NCBI GenBank assembly: GCA_026874595.1
Contig: JAPPUL010000081.1
Span: 1,130,501 to 1,194,500 of the forward strand
Direction: 5' to 3'
DNA from: Sipunculus nudus
Lineage: Eukaryota; Annelida; Sipuncula; Golfingiida; Sipunculidae
DNA: 64,000 bases
Made by a program: the position numbers and the translations under genes. The notes under the pieces are model-generated. The model did no database searches and was not told the origin of the DNA. It saw only the letters and a list, made by a program, of their open reading frames with translations. Of the stretch, positions 29,909 through 41,675 are shown one piece after another (within the stretch, counting starts at the first letter, position 1; each line of letters starts with the position of its first letter).

Positions 29909-30283
29909 ATGAGTGCAACGTTAGAAAAGCTAGGGCGCCGAAAGAGACGCAAACAATCTATAAGACAAAAGATACGCGGGATAGCAACAAAGCCACGATT
30001 GACAGTATATCGGAGCAAAACAAATATATATGCGCAAATAATAGATGATGAAAGTCAGAAGACAGTATGTTCAGCATCAACGCAAGATAAAAGTCTAAAA
30101 GAAGAGCTTAAAAATGCTAATAAATGTAGTGTAGAGAATGCAAAGAAGGTAGGCAAACTTCTTGCAAAGCGAGCTAAAGATGCTAAGGTAAAGGAGATAA
30201 TATTCGATAGAAATGGTTATAAGTACCATGGTCGTATAAAAGCGCTTGCAGATGCATGTCGAGAACACGGTTTAAGCTTTTAG
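29909..30283 (+). CDS. rplR: Large subunit ribosomal protein L18
   Basis: 124 residues. RGIATKPRLTVYRSKTNIYA and YHGRIKALADACREHGLSF are diagnostic. It binds 5S rRNA with L5. The leader contains repeats of gagcagaggaaataaaa. Confidence 0.96.
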   Translation: MSATLEKLGRRKRRKQSIRQKIRGIATKPRLTVYRSKTNIYAQIIDDESQKTVCSASTQDKSLKEELKNANKCSVENAKKVGKLLAKRAKDAKVKEIIFDRNGYKYHGRIKALADACREHGLSF

Positions 30284-30363
30284 GGTTTGGGCTAAAAATA
30301 AATTATTAAAAAAACTTAGAGTTTATAAACTTATAGTTTATAAAGTAGAGGAAATAATATTAT

Positions 30364-30882
30364 ATGGAACAAAGCGTAGAAAAAATAAATGCAAATGAGC
30401 TAAACTTAAGTGAGAAGCTTGTAAAATTAAATCGTTCAGCGAAGGTAGTAAAGGGCGGGCGTAGATTTAGTTTTAGTGCACTGATGGCAGTAGGTGATAA
30501 GAATGGGCATATAGGGATAGGGTTTGGGAAGGCCAACGAGGTACCGGAGGCGATCAAAAAAGCCGTAGAAGATGCAAAAAAACATATAATGCGAGTTTCG
30601 CTAAAGAAAGATACGAATACAATACCACACGAAGTAATAGGGAAATTCAGTCGTTCAAAAGTGTGGTTAAAGCCTGCATATTCGGGGACAGGTTTAATAG
30701 CTGGGGGACCTGTACGGGTATTGCTTGAACTTGCAGGCATACATGATATTGTATCGAAAGTACATGGGAGTCGCAATGCACTAAATGTATTAAAGGCAAC
30801 TTATGAAGCTTTGCGATCATTTAAGGATGTAAAGGAAGAGGCTTTAAAGCGCAATAAAACGATAATGGAGATATTCAAGTAG
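30364..30882 (+). CDS. rpsE: Small subunit ribosomal protein S5
   Basis: 172 residues. VNRSAKVVKGGRRFSFSALM-type sequence (here LNRSAKVVKGGRRFSF), GDKNGHIGIGFGKANEVPEA and the C-terminal GSRNALNVLKATYEAL match S5. It is part of the mRNA entry site. Confidence 0.97.
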   Translation: MEQSVEKINANELNLSEKLVKLNRSAKVVKGGRRFSFSALMAVGDKNGHIGIGFGKANEVPEAIKKAVEDAKKHIMRVSLKKDTNTIPHEVIGKFSRSKVWLKPAYSGTGLIAGGPVRVLLELAGIHDIVSKVHGSRNALNVLKATYEALRSFKDVKEEALKRNKTIMEIFK

Positions 30883-30917
30883 TTTAGTTTATTGTAAGTT
30901 ATTTTTTGGAAAAAGGT

Positions 30918-31091
30918 ATGAAAAAGATTAAAATAAAGCTTGTGAAAAGCGTAATTGGAGCTCATAAAAAGCATAAACAAACGGTTTTGGCTCTGGGATT
31001 AAAGCGTATAAACCAAGTAGTAGAGAAAAGCGATACAGAAGCAATACAAGGGATGATACGCAAAGTAAGCCATTTGGTAAAGGTTATATAA
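30918..31091 (+). CDS. rpmD: Large subunit ribosomal protein L30
   Basis: 57 residues from ATG 30918, preceded by aaaaagg. A TTG four codons upstream is less likely. [20 protein letters not shown] and [20 protein letters not shown] fit L30. Confidence 0.93.
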   Translation: MKKIKIKLVKSVIGAHKKHKQTVLALGLKRINQVVEKSDTEAIQGMIRKVSHLVKVI

Positions 31092-31118
31092 AATATTGTT
31101 ATTAAAGGAAATGATATA

Positions 31119-31565
31119 ATGTTTGAAACAAGTAAGCTAAAGACGAAAAAGAGTCGCAAGACAGTGGGACGAGGGTCTGGGAGTGGACATGGGAAAACGT
31201 CAACAAGAGGCCAAAAGGGACAAAAGTCAAGGTCAGGTGGTAAAAGCGGTCCATATCCTGGATTTGAAGGTGGGCAGATGCCTTTGTACAGGCGTGTTCC
31301 TAAGAGGGGATTCAAGTCAAGAAATAGATTAGAAATAACGGTAATAAACTTAGACGTACTTTCGAAAGCCTTCAATGCACAAGAAGAAGTTACATTAGAA
31401 ATGCTTAAAGAGAAGCGACTAATAAAATCACTAACAGATTGCGTAAAGATATTAGGACGTGGTGAGGCTGAGCTTGACAAAGCACTTCATATAAAAGTAC
31501 ACAAGATATCTAAAACAGCAAAAGCAAAAGTAGAAGCTTTGGGAGGGACATTTGAAAGCGTATAA
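31119..31565 (+). CDS. rplO: Large subunit ribosomal protein L15
   Basis: 148 residues. The glycine/lysine-rich N-terminus (GRGSGSGHGKTSTRGQKGQK) and GFEGGQMPLYRRVPKRGFKS are characteristic. Normal length. Confidence 0.97.
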   Translation: MFETSKLKTKKSRKTVGRGSGSGHGKTSTRGQKGQKSRSGGKSGPYPGFEGGQMPLYRRVPKRGFKSRNRLEITVINLDVLSKAFNAQEEVTLEMLKEKRLIKSLTDCVKILGRGEAELDKALHIKVHKISKTAKAKVEALGGTFESV

Positions 31566-31609
31566 AGCATATAGTATAGCCTATGAGCTTTTAATGTAGT
31601 GGAGATATA

Positions 31610-32962
31610 ATGTCAAATATAATAACGAATATCTTTTCGATAAAAGAACTACGCGACAGAATATTATTCACGCTATTTATACTTGCCGTATTTCGAATAG
31701 GTGCCCAAATACCAACACCAGGCATAAACCCGGATGCACTATTTCAAGCATTTGGCGAGACATCCCAATCGGGCTTTTTAGGGCTACTTAATTTATTTTC
31801 AGGCGGAGCGCTTGGACAATTTGCATTATTCTCACTTGGAATAATGCCTTACATAAGCGCCTCGATTATAATGCAGCTATTGAAAGTAGTGATACCGCAT
31901 TTAGATCAGTTATCTAAGGAAGGAGCTTATGGACAAAAGAAAATAGATTTATACACAAAATACGGAACAGTAGGGCTTTGTATAATCCAGGCAATAGGAC
32001 TTTTAATACTACTTGACACCCAAGTGCTTTCAAGCACAACGGATAAAGTTTTAAATACTGAAACAGGCCAAATGGATTTCTTTTTTATCTTTAGTTTCAT
32101 ACTAACAATGACAACCGGAACAATGTTTTTGTTGTGGCTTGGAGAGAGGATAACAGAAAAAGGCATCGGGAATGGCGTATCTCTTTTGATATTTGCAGGA
32201 ATAGTTGCAAGATTACCGCAGTCCGTTGGGCAATTATATTTAAACGTGCAAGACCAACCTGGTAGTGTAATCATGCTTTTGATAGTACTTGTAATATTTG
32301 TAGTTATAATGGGCTTGGTAGTGGCCGAACAACAAGCGACTCGTAGAATACCGATTCAGTATGCAAAACGTGTTGTAGGAAATAAGATGTATGGAACGCA
32401 GTCAACGCATATACCGTTTAAGATAAATCCGAGTGGGGTTATACCTATAATATTTGCTTCATCTGTAATAATCTTTCCATCACAAATAATCGGCTTATTT
32501 GGAGCATCATCGGATATATTACAAAGCATAGCAAATGCTCTAGCTCCAGGACAAGTTGCTTACGTAATATTATATATGTTACTAGTGATATTTTTTGCCT
32601 ATTTTTATACTGCAATATACTTTAATCCTATAGATATAGCAGACAGGCTTAAAAAAGAAGGAGGCTTTATACCAGGGATAAGACCCGGAGTTACAACATC
32701 AAATTATTTATCGAAGGTCTTAAACCGCATAACTTTGCCGGGCTCAATATTTCTTGGCTTTGTTGCTATATTTCCTGATTTAATACTCCGTCTTTTTAGC
32801 AGTGCATCCATACCCATAAGCTTTGCCTATCTTATGGGAGGAACATCATTGCTAATAATGATTGGGGTGTCTCTTGATACAGCAAAACAAATAGAGTCTC
32901 ATTTATTAACTAGAAACATGAGCGGTTTTATGAAAAAAATGAAATTAAAAGGTAGAAGATAG
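31610..32962 (+). CDS. secY: Protein translocase subunit SecY
   Basis: 450 residues with ten predicted membrane helices. RIGAQIPTPGINPD near the N-terminus, ALGIMPYISASIIMQLL-type plug region (SLGIMPYISASIIMQLLKVV) and ERITEKGIGNGVSLLIFAGI match. It forms the Sec channel. The usual adk and map genes do not follow. infA comes next after 149 bp that contain a repeated attaaaaagaag. Confidence 0.98.
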   Translation: MSNIITNIFSIKELRDRILFTLFILAVFRIGAQIPTPGINPDALFQAFGETSQSGFLGLLNLFSGGALGQFALFSLGIMPYISASIIMQLLKVVIPHLDQLSKEGAYGQKKIDLYTKYGTVGLCIIQAIGLLILLDTQVLSSTTDKVLNTETGQMDFFFIFSFILTMTTGTMFLLWLGERITEKGIGNGVSLLIFAGIVARLPQSVGQLYLNVQDQPGSVIMLLIVLVIFVVIMGLVVAEQQATRRIPIQYAKRVVGNKMYGTQSTHIPFKINPSGVIPIIFASSVIIFPSQIIGLFGASSDILQSIANALAPGQVAYVILYMLLVIFFAYFYTAIYFNPIDIADRLKKEGGFIPGIRPGVTTSNYLSKVLNRITLPGSIFLGFVAIFPDLILRLFSSASIPISFAYLMGGTSLLIMIGVSLDTAKQIESHLLTRNMSGFMKKMKLKGRR

Positions 32963-33111
32963 CGTTCAAATATATTATAAATTAGTAAGCTTGGCTTAGG
33001 CTTTGTTTAACTGCTGTAAATTATATATACTAAAGGCTTAGAGCCTAAAATAAAATAAGAAGATTAAAAAGAAGATTAAATTAAAAAGAAGATTAAAGAG
33101 GATAAAGATTA

Positions 33112-33330
33112 TTGGGTAAAGAAGAAGCAATAGAGGTCGAAGGGACGGTAGTTGAGGCCTTGCCTAATGCAATGTTTACAGTAAAGCTTGAAAATGATCA
33201 TATGGTACTGGCACACATATCGGGAAAGATGCGTATAAATTTTATAAGAATCCTGCCCGGCGATAAGGTAACTATCGAACTATCTCCATATGATTTATCA
33301 CGAGGCCGTATAATATACAGATTTAAATAA
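33112..33330 (+). CDS. infA: Translation initiation factor IF-1
   Basis: 72 residues starting at TTG ([20 protein letters not shown]). The OB-fold continues through [20 protein letters not shown] and [15 protein letters not shown]. Blocks the ribosomal A-site during initiation. Confidence 0.97.
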   Translation: MGKEEAIEVEGTVVEALPNAMFTVKLENDHMVLAHISGKMRINFIRILPGDKVTIELSPYDLSRGRIIYRFK

Positions 33331-33405
33331 TATAAAAGCTTATAGAATAAAAAGCTTATATAAAATAAACTAAAGAAACTAAAAAGGGATAGAAAGGAAT
33401 ATAAA

Positions 33406-33519
33406 ATGAAGGTACGAGCAAGCGTTAAACCCATATGTAGCAAATGTAAGATTATAAGACGCAAAGGTATAATACGAATTATATGCGAAAATCCTAAACA
33501 TAAGCAAAGACAAAAGTAA
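33406..33519 (+). CDS. rpmJ: Large subunit ribosomal protein L36
   Basis: 37 residues ([19 protein letters not shown] at the start). The zinc ligands Cys11, Cys14, Cys27 and His32 are all present. A ggaat-type ribosome binding site precedes the ATG. Confidence 0.96.
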   Translation: MKVRASVKPICSKCKIIRRKGIIRIICENPKHKQRQK

Positions 33520-33561
33520 ATAAAGAGAAAATAGAAAATAGAAAATAAGAGGGCATATTAA

Positions 33562-33927
33562 ATGGCAAGAATATCGGGAGTAGACCTTCCAAATAATAAA
33601 CGAGTTGAGATATCGCTTACTTATATATATGGGATAGGTCGTTCGCGGGCTAATGAGATATTAAGCTTAACACAAATAGATAAAGACCAGAAGATGAAGG
33701 ATTTAAAAGAAGATGAGATACACAAATTACGAGAGTATATTGAAAATAATTATACAGTTGAAGGGGAACTTCGAACTGATAGGAATTTAAATATAAAGCG
33801 GCTTATGGAAATAGGGTGTTATAGAGGGCTTCGGCATAAGAGAAATATGCCTGTACGAGGACAGAAGACAAAGACAAATGCTCGTACACGAAAAGGTAAA
33901 AAGCGTGTTGCAGGTCAAAAAAGATAG
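33562..33927 (+). CDS. rpsM: Small subunit ribosomal protein S13
   Basis: 121 residues. [40 protein letters not shown] and the basic tail are diagnostic. It contacts the P-site tRNA and L5. Confidence 0.98.
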   Translation: MARISGVDLPNNKRVEISLTYIYGIGRSRANEILSLTQIDKDQKMKDLKEDEIHKLREYIENNYTVEGELRTDRNLNIKRLMEIGCYRGLRHKRNMPVRGQKTKTNARTRKGKKRVAGQKR

Positions 33928-33963
33928 ACGACCTATTATTTAGTTTTTTTAAGGAGAGCAAAA

Positions 33964-34356
33964 GTGGCAGCTAAAGGGAAAGGAAAACCAAAGAAAAAAG
34001 AGAAAAAGAATATAGAAAAAGGGATTGCGCATATACAGGCAACTTTCAACAACACAATAGTTACAATAACAGACCTAAACGGTAATACTATATCTAGTGT
34101 AAGTGCTGGCAGTCTTAATTTCCGAGGAGCTCGCAAGAGTACGCCACTTGCAGCTCAAATAACAGCCGAAACATGTGCAAAGAAAGCTATGGAACATGGG
34201 CTTAGAACTTTAGAAGTGCAGGTTAAGGGGCCTGGAGTTGGTCGTGAGTCAGCTATACGGTCTTTGCAGTTTGCAGGGCTTAAAATAACCGTAATAAAAG
34301 ACGTAACGCCAATTCCTCATAATGGCTGTAGACCTCCAAAGCGAAGAAGGATATAA
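33964..34356 (+). CDS. rpsK: Small subunit ribosomal protein S11
   Basis: 130 residues from a GTG with aaggagag upstream. The core is conserved ([33 protein letters not shown]). The first 20 residues are lysine-rich ([12 protein letters not shown]), a moderate version of the charged tails seen in neighbouring genes. Confidence 0.97.
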   Translation: MAAKGKGKPKKKEKKNIEKGIAHIQATFNNTIVTITDLNGNTISSVSAGSLNFRGARKSTPLAAQITAETCAKKAMEHGLRTLEVQVKGPGVGRESAIRSLQFAGLKITVIKDVTPIPHNGCRPPKRRRI

Positions 34357-34402
34357 GAAATATAGGAAAATATAGGAAAATATAATAAGGATAAATTAAA
34401 TA

Positions 34403-35035
34403 ATGGGCAAATACAATGACGCAGTATGTCGGTTATGCAGGAGAGAGGGAGTACAGCTATTTTTGAAAGGAGAACGATGTCTATCCCCAAAATGTGCGGT
34501 AATAAAGCGTAAGGGGCCTCCTGGGTTCAGGGCAAGAAGACGTCCAGCTAAAGTATCAGATTATGGGCTAGAGCTTCGTGAAAAACAAAAAATAAAGCGT
34601 ATCTACGGACTTCGAGAAAGTCAGTTTTACAAAACGTTTAAAAAAGAATCAAAAAAAGCAGGGCGAGCTGCAGACAATCTATTAATCGGTCTTGAGAAGC
34701 GGCTTGATAATGTTGTTTACACAAGCAACTTGGCATCGTCTCGATATCAAGCAAGACAGCTTATAAACCATGGACATTTTAGAGTAAACGGAATAAAAGT
34801 AAACATACCCTCATACCAGGTCTCAGCCGGTGATACCATACAGGCAAAAGATAAGAGTAGAAATTTGACGGTTATAAGAGACAGTTTAAAGAACTTGTCA
34901 AAGCGTCCTGCACCAAATTGGATAGCAATAGATGAGGATATGGTAAAAGCGACGGTATTAACTGAACCAACGAGAGAGGACATACACATACAGGCAAATG
35001 AAGACTTGGTGGTAGAATTCTACTCAAAGAAATAA
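34403..35035 (+). CDS. rpsD: Small subunit ribosomal protein S4
   Basis: 210 residues. CRLCRREGVQLFLKGERC with CLSPKC forms a zinc-type N-terminus, and the S4 domain reads LDNVVYTSNLASSRYQARQL. Its position between rpsK and rpoA is the classic alpha-operon order. S4 often represses this operon by binding its leader. Confidence 0.97.
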   Translation: MGKYNDAVCRLCRREGVQLFLKGERCLSPKCAVIKRKGPPGFRARRRPAKVSDYGLELREKQKIKRIYGLRESQFYKTFKKESKKAGRAADNLLIGLEKRLDNVVYTSNLASSRYQARQLINHGHFRVNGIKVNIPSYQVSAGDTIQAKDKSRNLTVIRDSLKNLSKRPAPNWIAIDEDMVKATVLTEPTREDIHIQANEDLVVEFYSKK

Positions 35036-35075
35036 AGTAAATAACTAAGCAAAACAAAATATTAGGTGTATAAAG

Positions 35076-36122
35076 ATGGCACATAGAAATTTACTAAAAG
35101 ACTTTAAAAAACCAAATAGGATAAGCTTTGAGCATGATGTATTAAATCCTAATTATGCTAAATTCACAGTAAGTCCGCTTGAGAAGGGGTTTGGGATAAC
35201 CCTTGCCAACGCGTTAAGGCGAACCTTGTTATCCTCAATCCAAGGGTATGCGATAACCGCCATACGAGTTGAATATATAAACTCAGAAGGTAAAAACGCG
35301 TTGCTTTCGAATGAGTTTGAAAATATATACGGCCTATACGAAGATACGATATATTTTATACAGAACTTAAAAAAGGTCTACTTAAAATTACTCGATGATG
35401 CCGAAAGACGTACGATCTTTATAGAAAAGAAAGGTGAAGGCCAACTTAAGGCTAGTGATTTAGAAGTAGATACAAATATCAAAGTGTTTAATCCCGATCA
35501 TAAACTCGCCACGTTTAATGAGGATGCATCTGTCTTTATAGAACTCCAGATAGAGCTAAATAGGGGATATAAACCGTCGGATAGAGTAGATCCTGAATCT
35601 ATAGATGTAGTTGGCACTATACCCATAGATGCAGTATTCTCGCCTATTGAAAAGGTAACTTATAGTGTTGAAAACACACGGATAGGACAAAGAACAGATT
35701 ATGACAAAATATTTATAGAACTTTGGACAGATGGAACAATAAGTCCAGATGATGCTATAGCTGATGCCTCCAAAATACTAAAAGAACATTTTACATGCTT
35801 TATAAACTTTGATGAGACTGATGAACATTTTGAAGAGGAGAAAACTAATCCAGAAGAAGAGAAATTAAATCATATACTAAATACACCAATTGAGGACCTA
35901 GAACTATCTGTACGCTCATCTAATTCGCTTCGTGTAGCTGGAATATTATCTATACGTGATTTGGTCTTAAAAAGCGAGGATGAGATACAAAAGATAAAAA
36001 ACCTAGGTAAAAAATCTACGGTAGAAATAACAAATAAGCTTGCAACGTATAAATTGACACTTGGAATGAAACATCTTGCGTATCTTACCAAAAAGATGTC
36101 TGCAAATACACAAGCAATCTAA
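35076..36122 (+). CDS. rpoA: RNA polymerase alpha subunit
   Basis: 348 residues. The N-terminal dimerisation domain contains EKGFGITLANALRRTLLSS. The C-terminal domain includes SVRSSNSLRVAGILSIRDLV and LKSEDEIQKIKNLGKKS. A glutamate-rich linker (about residues 248-262) joins them. The opening HRNLLKDFKKPNRISFEHD resembles spirochaetal RpoA more than proteobacterial. Confidence 0.98.
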   Translation: MAHRNLLKDFKKPNRISFEHDVLNPNYAKFTVSPLEKGFGITLANALRRTLLSSIQGYAITAIRVEYINSEGKNALLSNEFENIYGLYEDTIYFIQNLKKVYLKLLDDAERRTIFIEKKGEGQLKASDLEVDTNIKVFNPDHKLATFNEDASVFIELQIELNRGYKPSDRVDPESIDVVGTIPIDAVFSPIEKVTYSVENTRIGQRTDYDKIFIELWTDGTISPDDAIADASKILKEHFTCFINFDETDEHFEEEKTNPEEEKLNHILNTPIEDLELSVRSSNSLRVAGILSIRDLVLKSEDEIQKIKNLGKKSTVEITNKLATYKLTLGMKHLAYLTKKMSANTQAI

Positions 36123-36149
36123 TAGGATTAAGGAAAAAATTAGAAAGTT

Positions 36150-36746
36150 ATGAAGCACAAAATAAAAGAAAACAGACTAAAAAGAGATGGTGCCCATAGG
36201 AAGGCAATGTTATCGAATATGGCAACCTCTTTATTAAAACATGAGCGGATTGTAACAACAAAAGCTAAAGCTAAAGAATTAAGACGTTATGTAGAACCCA
36301 TTATAACAAAGGCTAAGGTTGTTAACTTGCATAACAAACGCCAAGTCTTAACCAAAATAAAAGATAGAAAAGTCGTTGTAAAACTATTTGAAAATATAGC
36401 ATTTCGATATGCCAAAAGACCTGGTGGCTACACTCGTATAATACCCTTAAGTAAAAGCCGCGTTGGTGATAATAGCAAAATGGCAATAATTGAACTCGTT
36501 GAAGAGCATCTTAGTCCAAAAACAAAAAAGGCAAAACCTAAAAAAACTCTTGCAACAAAAGAAATATCCCAAACAACAAAAGAAATAACAAAAGAAATAA
36601 CAAAAGATTCAACCCCTAAAAATAAGCCAGTTGAGACTGACCAGGATAAGACTACTAAAGATAGTAAACAAAAAGAATCCAACCTAAAACAAAGCAAACA
36701 AGACAAAGATAAAAAACAAGATAAGCAAGAAGACAAAAATACTTAA
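36150..36746 (+). CDS. rplQ: Large subunit ribosomal protein L17 with long lysine-rich C-terminal tail
   Basis: 198 residues. The L17 domain occupies residues 1-121 (NRLKRDGAHRKAMLSNMATS, FRYAKRPGGYTRIIPL). The 77-residue tail is lysine-, threonine- and glutamine-rich with reiterated KEITKEITKD and DKDKKQDKQEDKN. The tail is in frame and ends just before the sirtuin gene, closing the ribosomal cluster. Confidence 0.95.
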   Translation: MKHKIKENRLKRDGAHRKAMLSNMATSLLKHERIVTTKAKAKELRRYVEPIITKAKVVNLHNKRQVLTKIKDRKVVVKLFENIAFRYAKRPGGYTRIIPLSKSRVGDNSKMAIIELVEEHLSPKTKKAKPKKTLATKEISQTTKEITKEITKDSTPKNKPVETDQDKTTKDSKQKESNLKQSKQDKDKKQDKQEDKNT

Positions 36747-36786
36747 GTAGAATAAAACCCTTAACTCTTTATTCCTCTTAAGCAGG

Positions 36787-37659
36787 ATGAGCAAAATAAT
36801 GCTTGAAGAAGAACTCTCCTTAAAGGAAAAATATGAGAAGAGCGCATCACTAATAAAAGAGTCAGACGGCATTTTAATACTTGCAGGAGCAGGGATAGGC
36901 GTTGATTCTGGGCTGCCGGACTTTCGAGGAGACAATGGTTTTTGGAAAGCTTATCCGCCATACAAAGATAAAGGGATAAGTTTTGTGGAGATGGCAAACC
37001 CTAGATGGTTTTCGAACTCTCCTTCCTTTGCCTGGGGCTTTTATGGACACAGATTATCTTTATATAAAAAAACTACTCCTCATAAAGGCTTTGATATTTT
37101 ACATAGTTTCACAAATTTTACAAATACTAAAAGTCAAAACTATTTTATATTCACGTCAAATGTTGATGGACACTTTCAAAAAGCAGGCTTTAATAACGAC
37201 AATATTCTTGAAATACATGGTTCCATACACCATTTACAATGCTTAAACGAGTGTGGAAAACAAATATTTGAAGCTCCTAAGTCGTTTGATATACAAATAG
37301 ATAAAGACACTATGGAAGCAAAACCCCCGCTACCAGAATGTCCCCGCTGCCAATCACTTGCAAGACCTAATATACTTATGTTTGGAGATTATGCTTGGGA
37401 CCCACAACGTCAGCAAAGACAATATGATTTATATAATAAATGGTTAAGCTCATTCCAGCCAAAAGACAAATTAGTTTTAATTGAGTGTGGAGCTGGAACC
37501 CATGTCCCAACCGTTCGCATGCAATCTGAATATATTACATCTAGAATGAATGCTTCTCTAATACGGATAAATGTTCGAGAACCTAATGTATATAAGCCAC
37601 ATATATCTATTCCCAAAGGTGCCTTAGAGGCTTTGAGCAATATAAACGATTATATATAA
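36787..37659 (+). CDS. Sir2-family NAD-dependent deacylase
   Basis: 290 residues. The NAD-binding motif is GAGIGVDSGLPDFRGDNGFW. Further family motifs are TSNVDGHFQKAGF, the catalytic-histidine motif EIHGSIHHLQC, and a zinc site from CLNEC and CPRC. It probably removes acyl groups from lysines in the cytoplasm. The start may instead be the ATG four codons in, which has better spacing from aggatgag. It lies 40 bp after rplQ in the same direction and may be expressed with the alpha operon. Its coding strand is less purine-rich than the ribosomal genes. Confidence 0.88.
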   Translation: MSKIMLEEELSLKEKYEKSASLIKESDGILILAGAGIGVDSGLPDFRGDNGFWKAYPPYKDKGISFVEMANPRWFSNSPSFAWGFYGHRLSLYKKTTPHKGFDILHSFTNFTNTKSQNYFIFTSNVDGHFQKAGFNNDNILEIHGSIHHLQCLNECGKQIFEAPKSFDIQIDKDTMEAKPPLPECPRCQSLARPNILMFGDYAWDPQRQQRQYDLYNKWLSSFQPKDKLVLIECGAGTHVPTVRMQSEYITSRMNASLIRINVREPNVYKPHISIPKGALEALSNINDYI

Positions 37660-37847
37660 GAATTTTATGTAGTAGCTGCTTTTCATAGGAATTCTTTTTT
37701 ATGACAGGCAGGAGACTAAAAGATTTAGCTTCTCATCTAGTTTTCCATTTAGCTTCCCACCCTCATAATAAGTTTCCTACAATTCCAAAATGCAATTCCA
37801 GAATGCAGATGGTAGTTGACAAATCAAAATCCCTCACCTACATTTAA

Positions 37848-39883
<2,036 letters not shown>

Positions 39884-41548
39884 CTAGCGTAGCACCGCTC
39901 CCTTACTTCCACTCGTTACAAGCTGCCTATATCTCTTTAAATATCCTCTGAGCTCTTCTCCTCCCTCCTTTAGCTTCATCTCCTTTCGACGGCGAGCAAG
40001 CTCCTCCTCGCTTACCTCAAGCTCTAGTTTCCGACTTATTAAATCTATATTTATAATGTCGCCTGTCTTTATATACGCTATCGCCCCTCCTTCTGCTGCC
40101 TCAGGGGATATGTGTCCTATACATGCCCCGCGCGTTGCCCCCGAAAATCTACCGTCTGTTATAAGCGCTACGCTCTCTCCTAATCCCATCCCCATTATAT
40201 TCGATGTCGGAGCAAGCATCTCCATCATCCCAGGACCCCCCTTCGGACCCTCGTACCTTATTACTACTACATCCCCCGCAACAACTTCTCCTCCCAATAT
40301 CCCCGCGTTTGCTTCGTCATGTGAATCGTATACCCTCGCCTTCCCTCTATGTCTTTTCATACCTTCTGTTACTGCCGCTGTCTTTACTATCCCTCCCTCC
40401 TCTGCTATATTGCCAAATAATACGCTAAGTCCTCCTTGCTTACTATAGGCTTTCTCAAGAGGCCTTATTACTTCACTATCTTTTATCTTTGATCCTTCTA
40501 TGTTTTCTCCTAAACTCTTTAAGGTTACTGTCTTTCTATCTAAGTTCAAAAGTCCCCCCCTCCCAAGCTCTTTCAAAATCGCACTGACTCCTCCCGCCAT
40601 CTCTACATCTTCTATATGATAGTTTGATGCCGGCGCTACCTTGCATAAGTTTGGTACACGATCTGATATCTCATTAAGTCGAGTTAAGGGATAGTCTATA
40701 CCCGCTTCGTTTGCTATTGCCAGCATGTGTAGTACTGTGTTCGTTGACCCGCCCATCGCAAGATCAAGTGCAAAGGCGTTATCTAGAGACTCTTTTGTTA
40801 TTATATCCTTTGTCTTAATCCCCTCTCGCACTAGCTCTACTATCTTCTTTGCCCCTTCCTTCAAAAGCCCTCCTCTACCCTCTGATAATGCTAAATGTGT
40901 CCCATTGCCAGGCAGCGCTATCCCCAAAGCCTCGCATAGACAATTCATTGAATTTGCCGTGAACATCCCCGAACAACTACCGCAGGTCGGACATCCTTCA
41001 TCCTCTATCTCCTTAAACTCTGCTTCATCTATTAAGCCCTGCTTATATTGTCCCACGCTCTCAAATACTGTGCTTAGATCTATTGCCCTGCCGTCGGATA
41101 ACCGTCCCGCCTTCATAGCCCCCCCACTTACAAATATTGTCGGGATGTTTATACGAACTGCTGCCATCAACATCCCAGGCACTATCTTATCGCAATTTGT
41201 CAGGCATATCATACCGTCAAACTTATGTGCCTCTATTACCGCCTCCACGCTGTCTGCTATTATCTCACGACTCGGTAATGAATACCTCATCCCGCTATGG
41301 CCCATCGCTATGCCATCATCTACTCCTATCGTATTAAACTCAAATGGTACGCCCCCGCTCTCCCTTATGACTTCCTTTGCTATCTGACCATATTCCTTCA
41401 AATGTACGTGTCCCGGTATTATATCTATATGCGAATTTACTACCGCTATGAACGGTTTGCTGAAATCATTATCACTTAGTCCGCACGCCTTTAACAAACT
41501 CCTGTGCGGCGCCCTTGTATACCCTTTCTTTATTGTGTCACTCCTCAT
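39884..41548 (-). CDS. ilvD: Dihydroxy-acid dehydratase
   Basis: 554 residues, normal length. Iron-sulfur ligands lie in [11 protein letters not shown] and [29 protein letters not shown] and the C-terminal [19 protein letters not shown] are family signatures. It converts dihydroxy acids to keto acids in isoleucine, valine and pantothenate synthesis. No other ilv genes are adjacent, so it appears to stand alone. Confidence 0.95.
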   Translation of the reverse strand: MRSDTIKKGYTRAPHRSLLKACGLSDNDFSKPFIAVVNSHIDIIPGHVHLKEYGQIAKEVIRESGGVPFEFNTIGVDDGIAMGHSGMRYSLPSREIIADSVEAVIEAHKFDGMICLTNCDKIVPGMLMAAVRINIPTIFVSGGAMKAGRLSDGRAIDLSTVFESVGQYKQGLIDEAEFKEIEDEGCPTCGSCSGMFTANSMNCLCEALGIALPGNGTHLALSEGRGGLLKEGAKKIVELVREGIKTKDIITKESLDNAFALDLAMGGSTNTVLHMLAIANEAGIDYPLTRLNEISDRVPNLCKVAPASNYHIEDVEMAGGVSAILKELGRGGLLNLDRKTVTLKSLGENIEGSKIKDSEVIRPLEKAYSKQGGLSVLFGNIAEEGGIVKTAAVTEGMKRHRGKARVYDSHDEANAGILGGEVVAGDVVVIRYEGPKGGPGMMEMLAPTSNIMGMGLGESVALITDGRFSGATRGACIGHISPEAAEGGAIAYIKTGDIINIDLISRKLELEVSEEELARRRKEMKLKEGGEELRGYLKRYRQLVTSGSKGAVLR

Positions 41549-41675
41549 CTTATTTTCCTCTGTCTATTTTATTTTATTTGCCAACTTCTTACTCTAAGCA
41601 GCTTTTTAGTCTATTCTTACTCCCCTCTCTATTACTCCCCCTTACTCCCCCCTCTATTGACTCTCCTTCTCCTCC

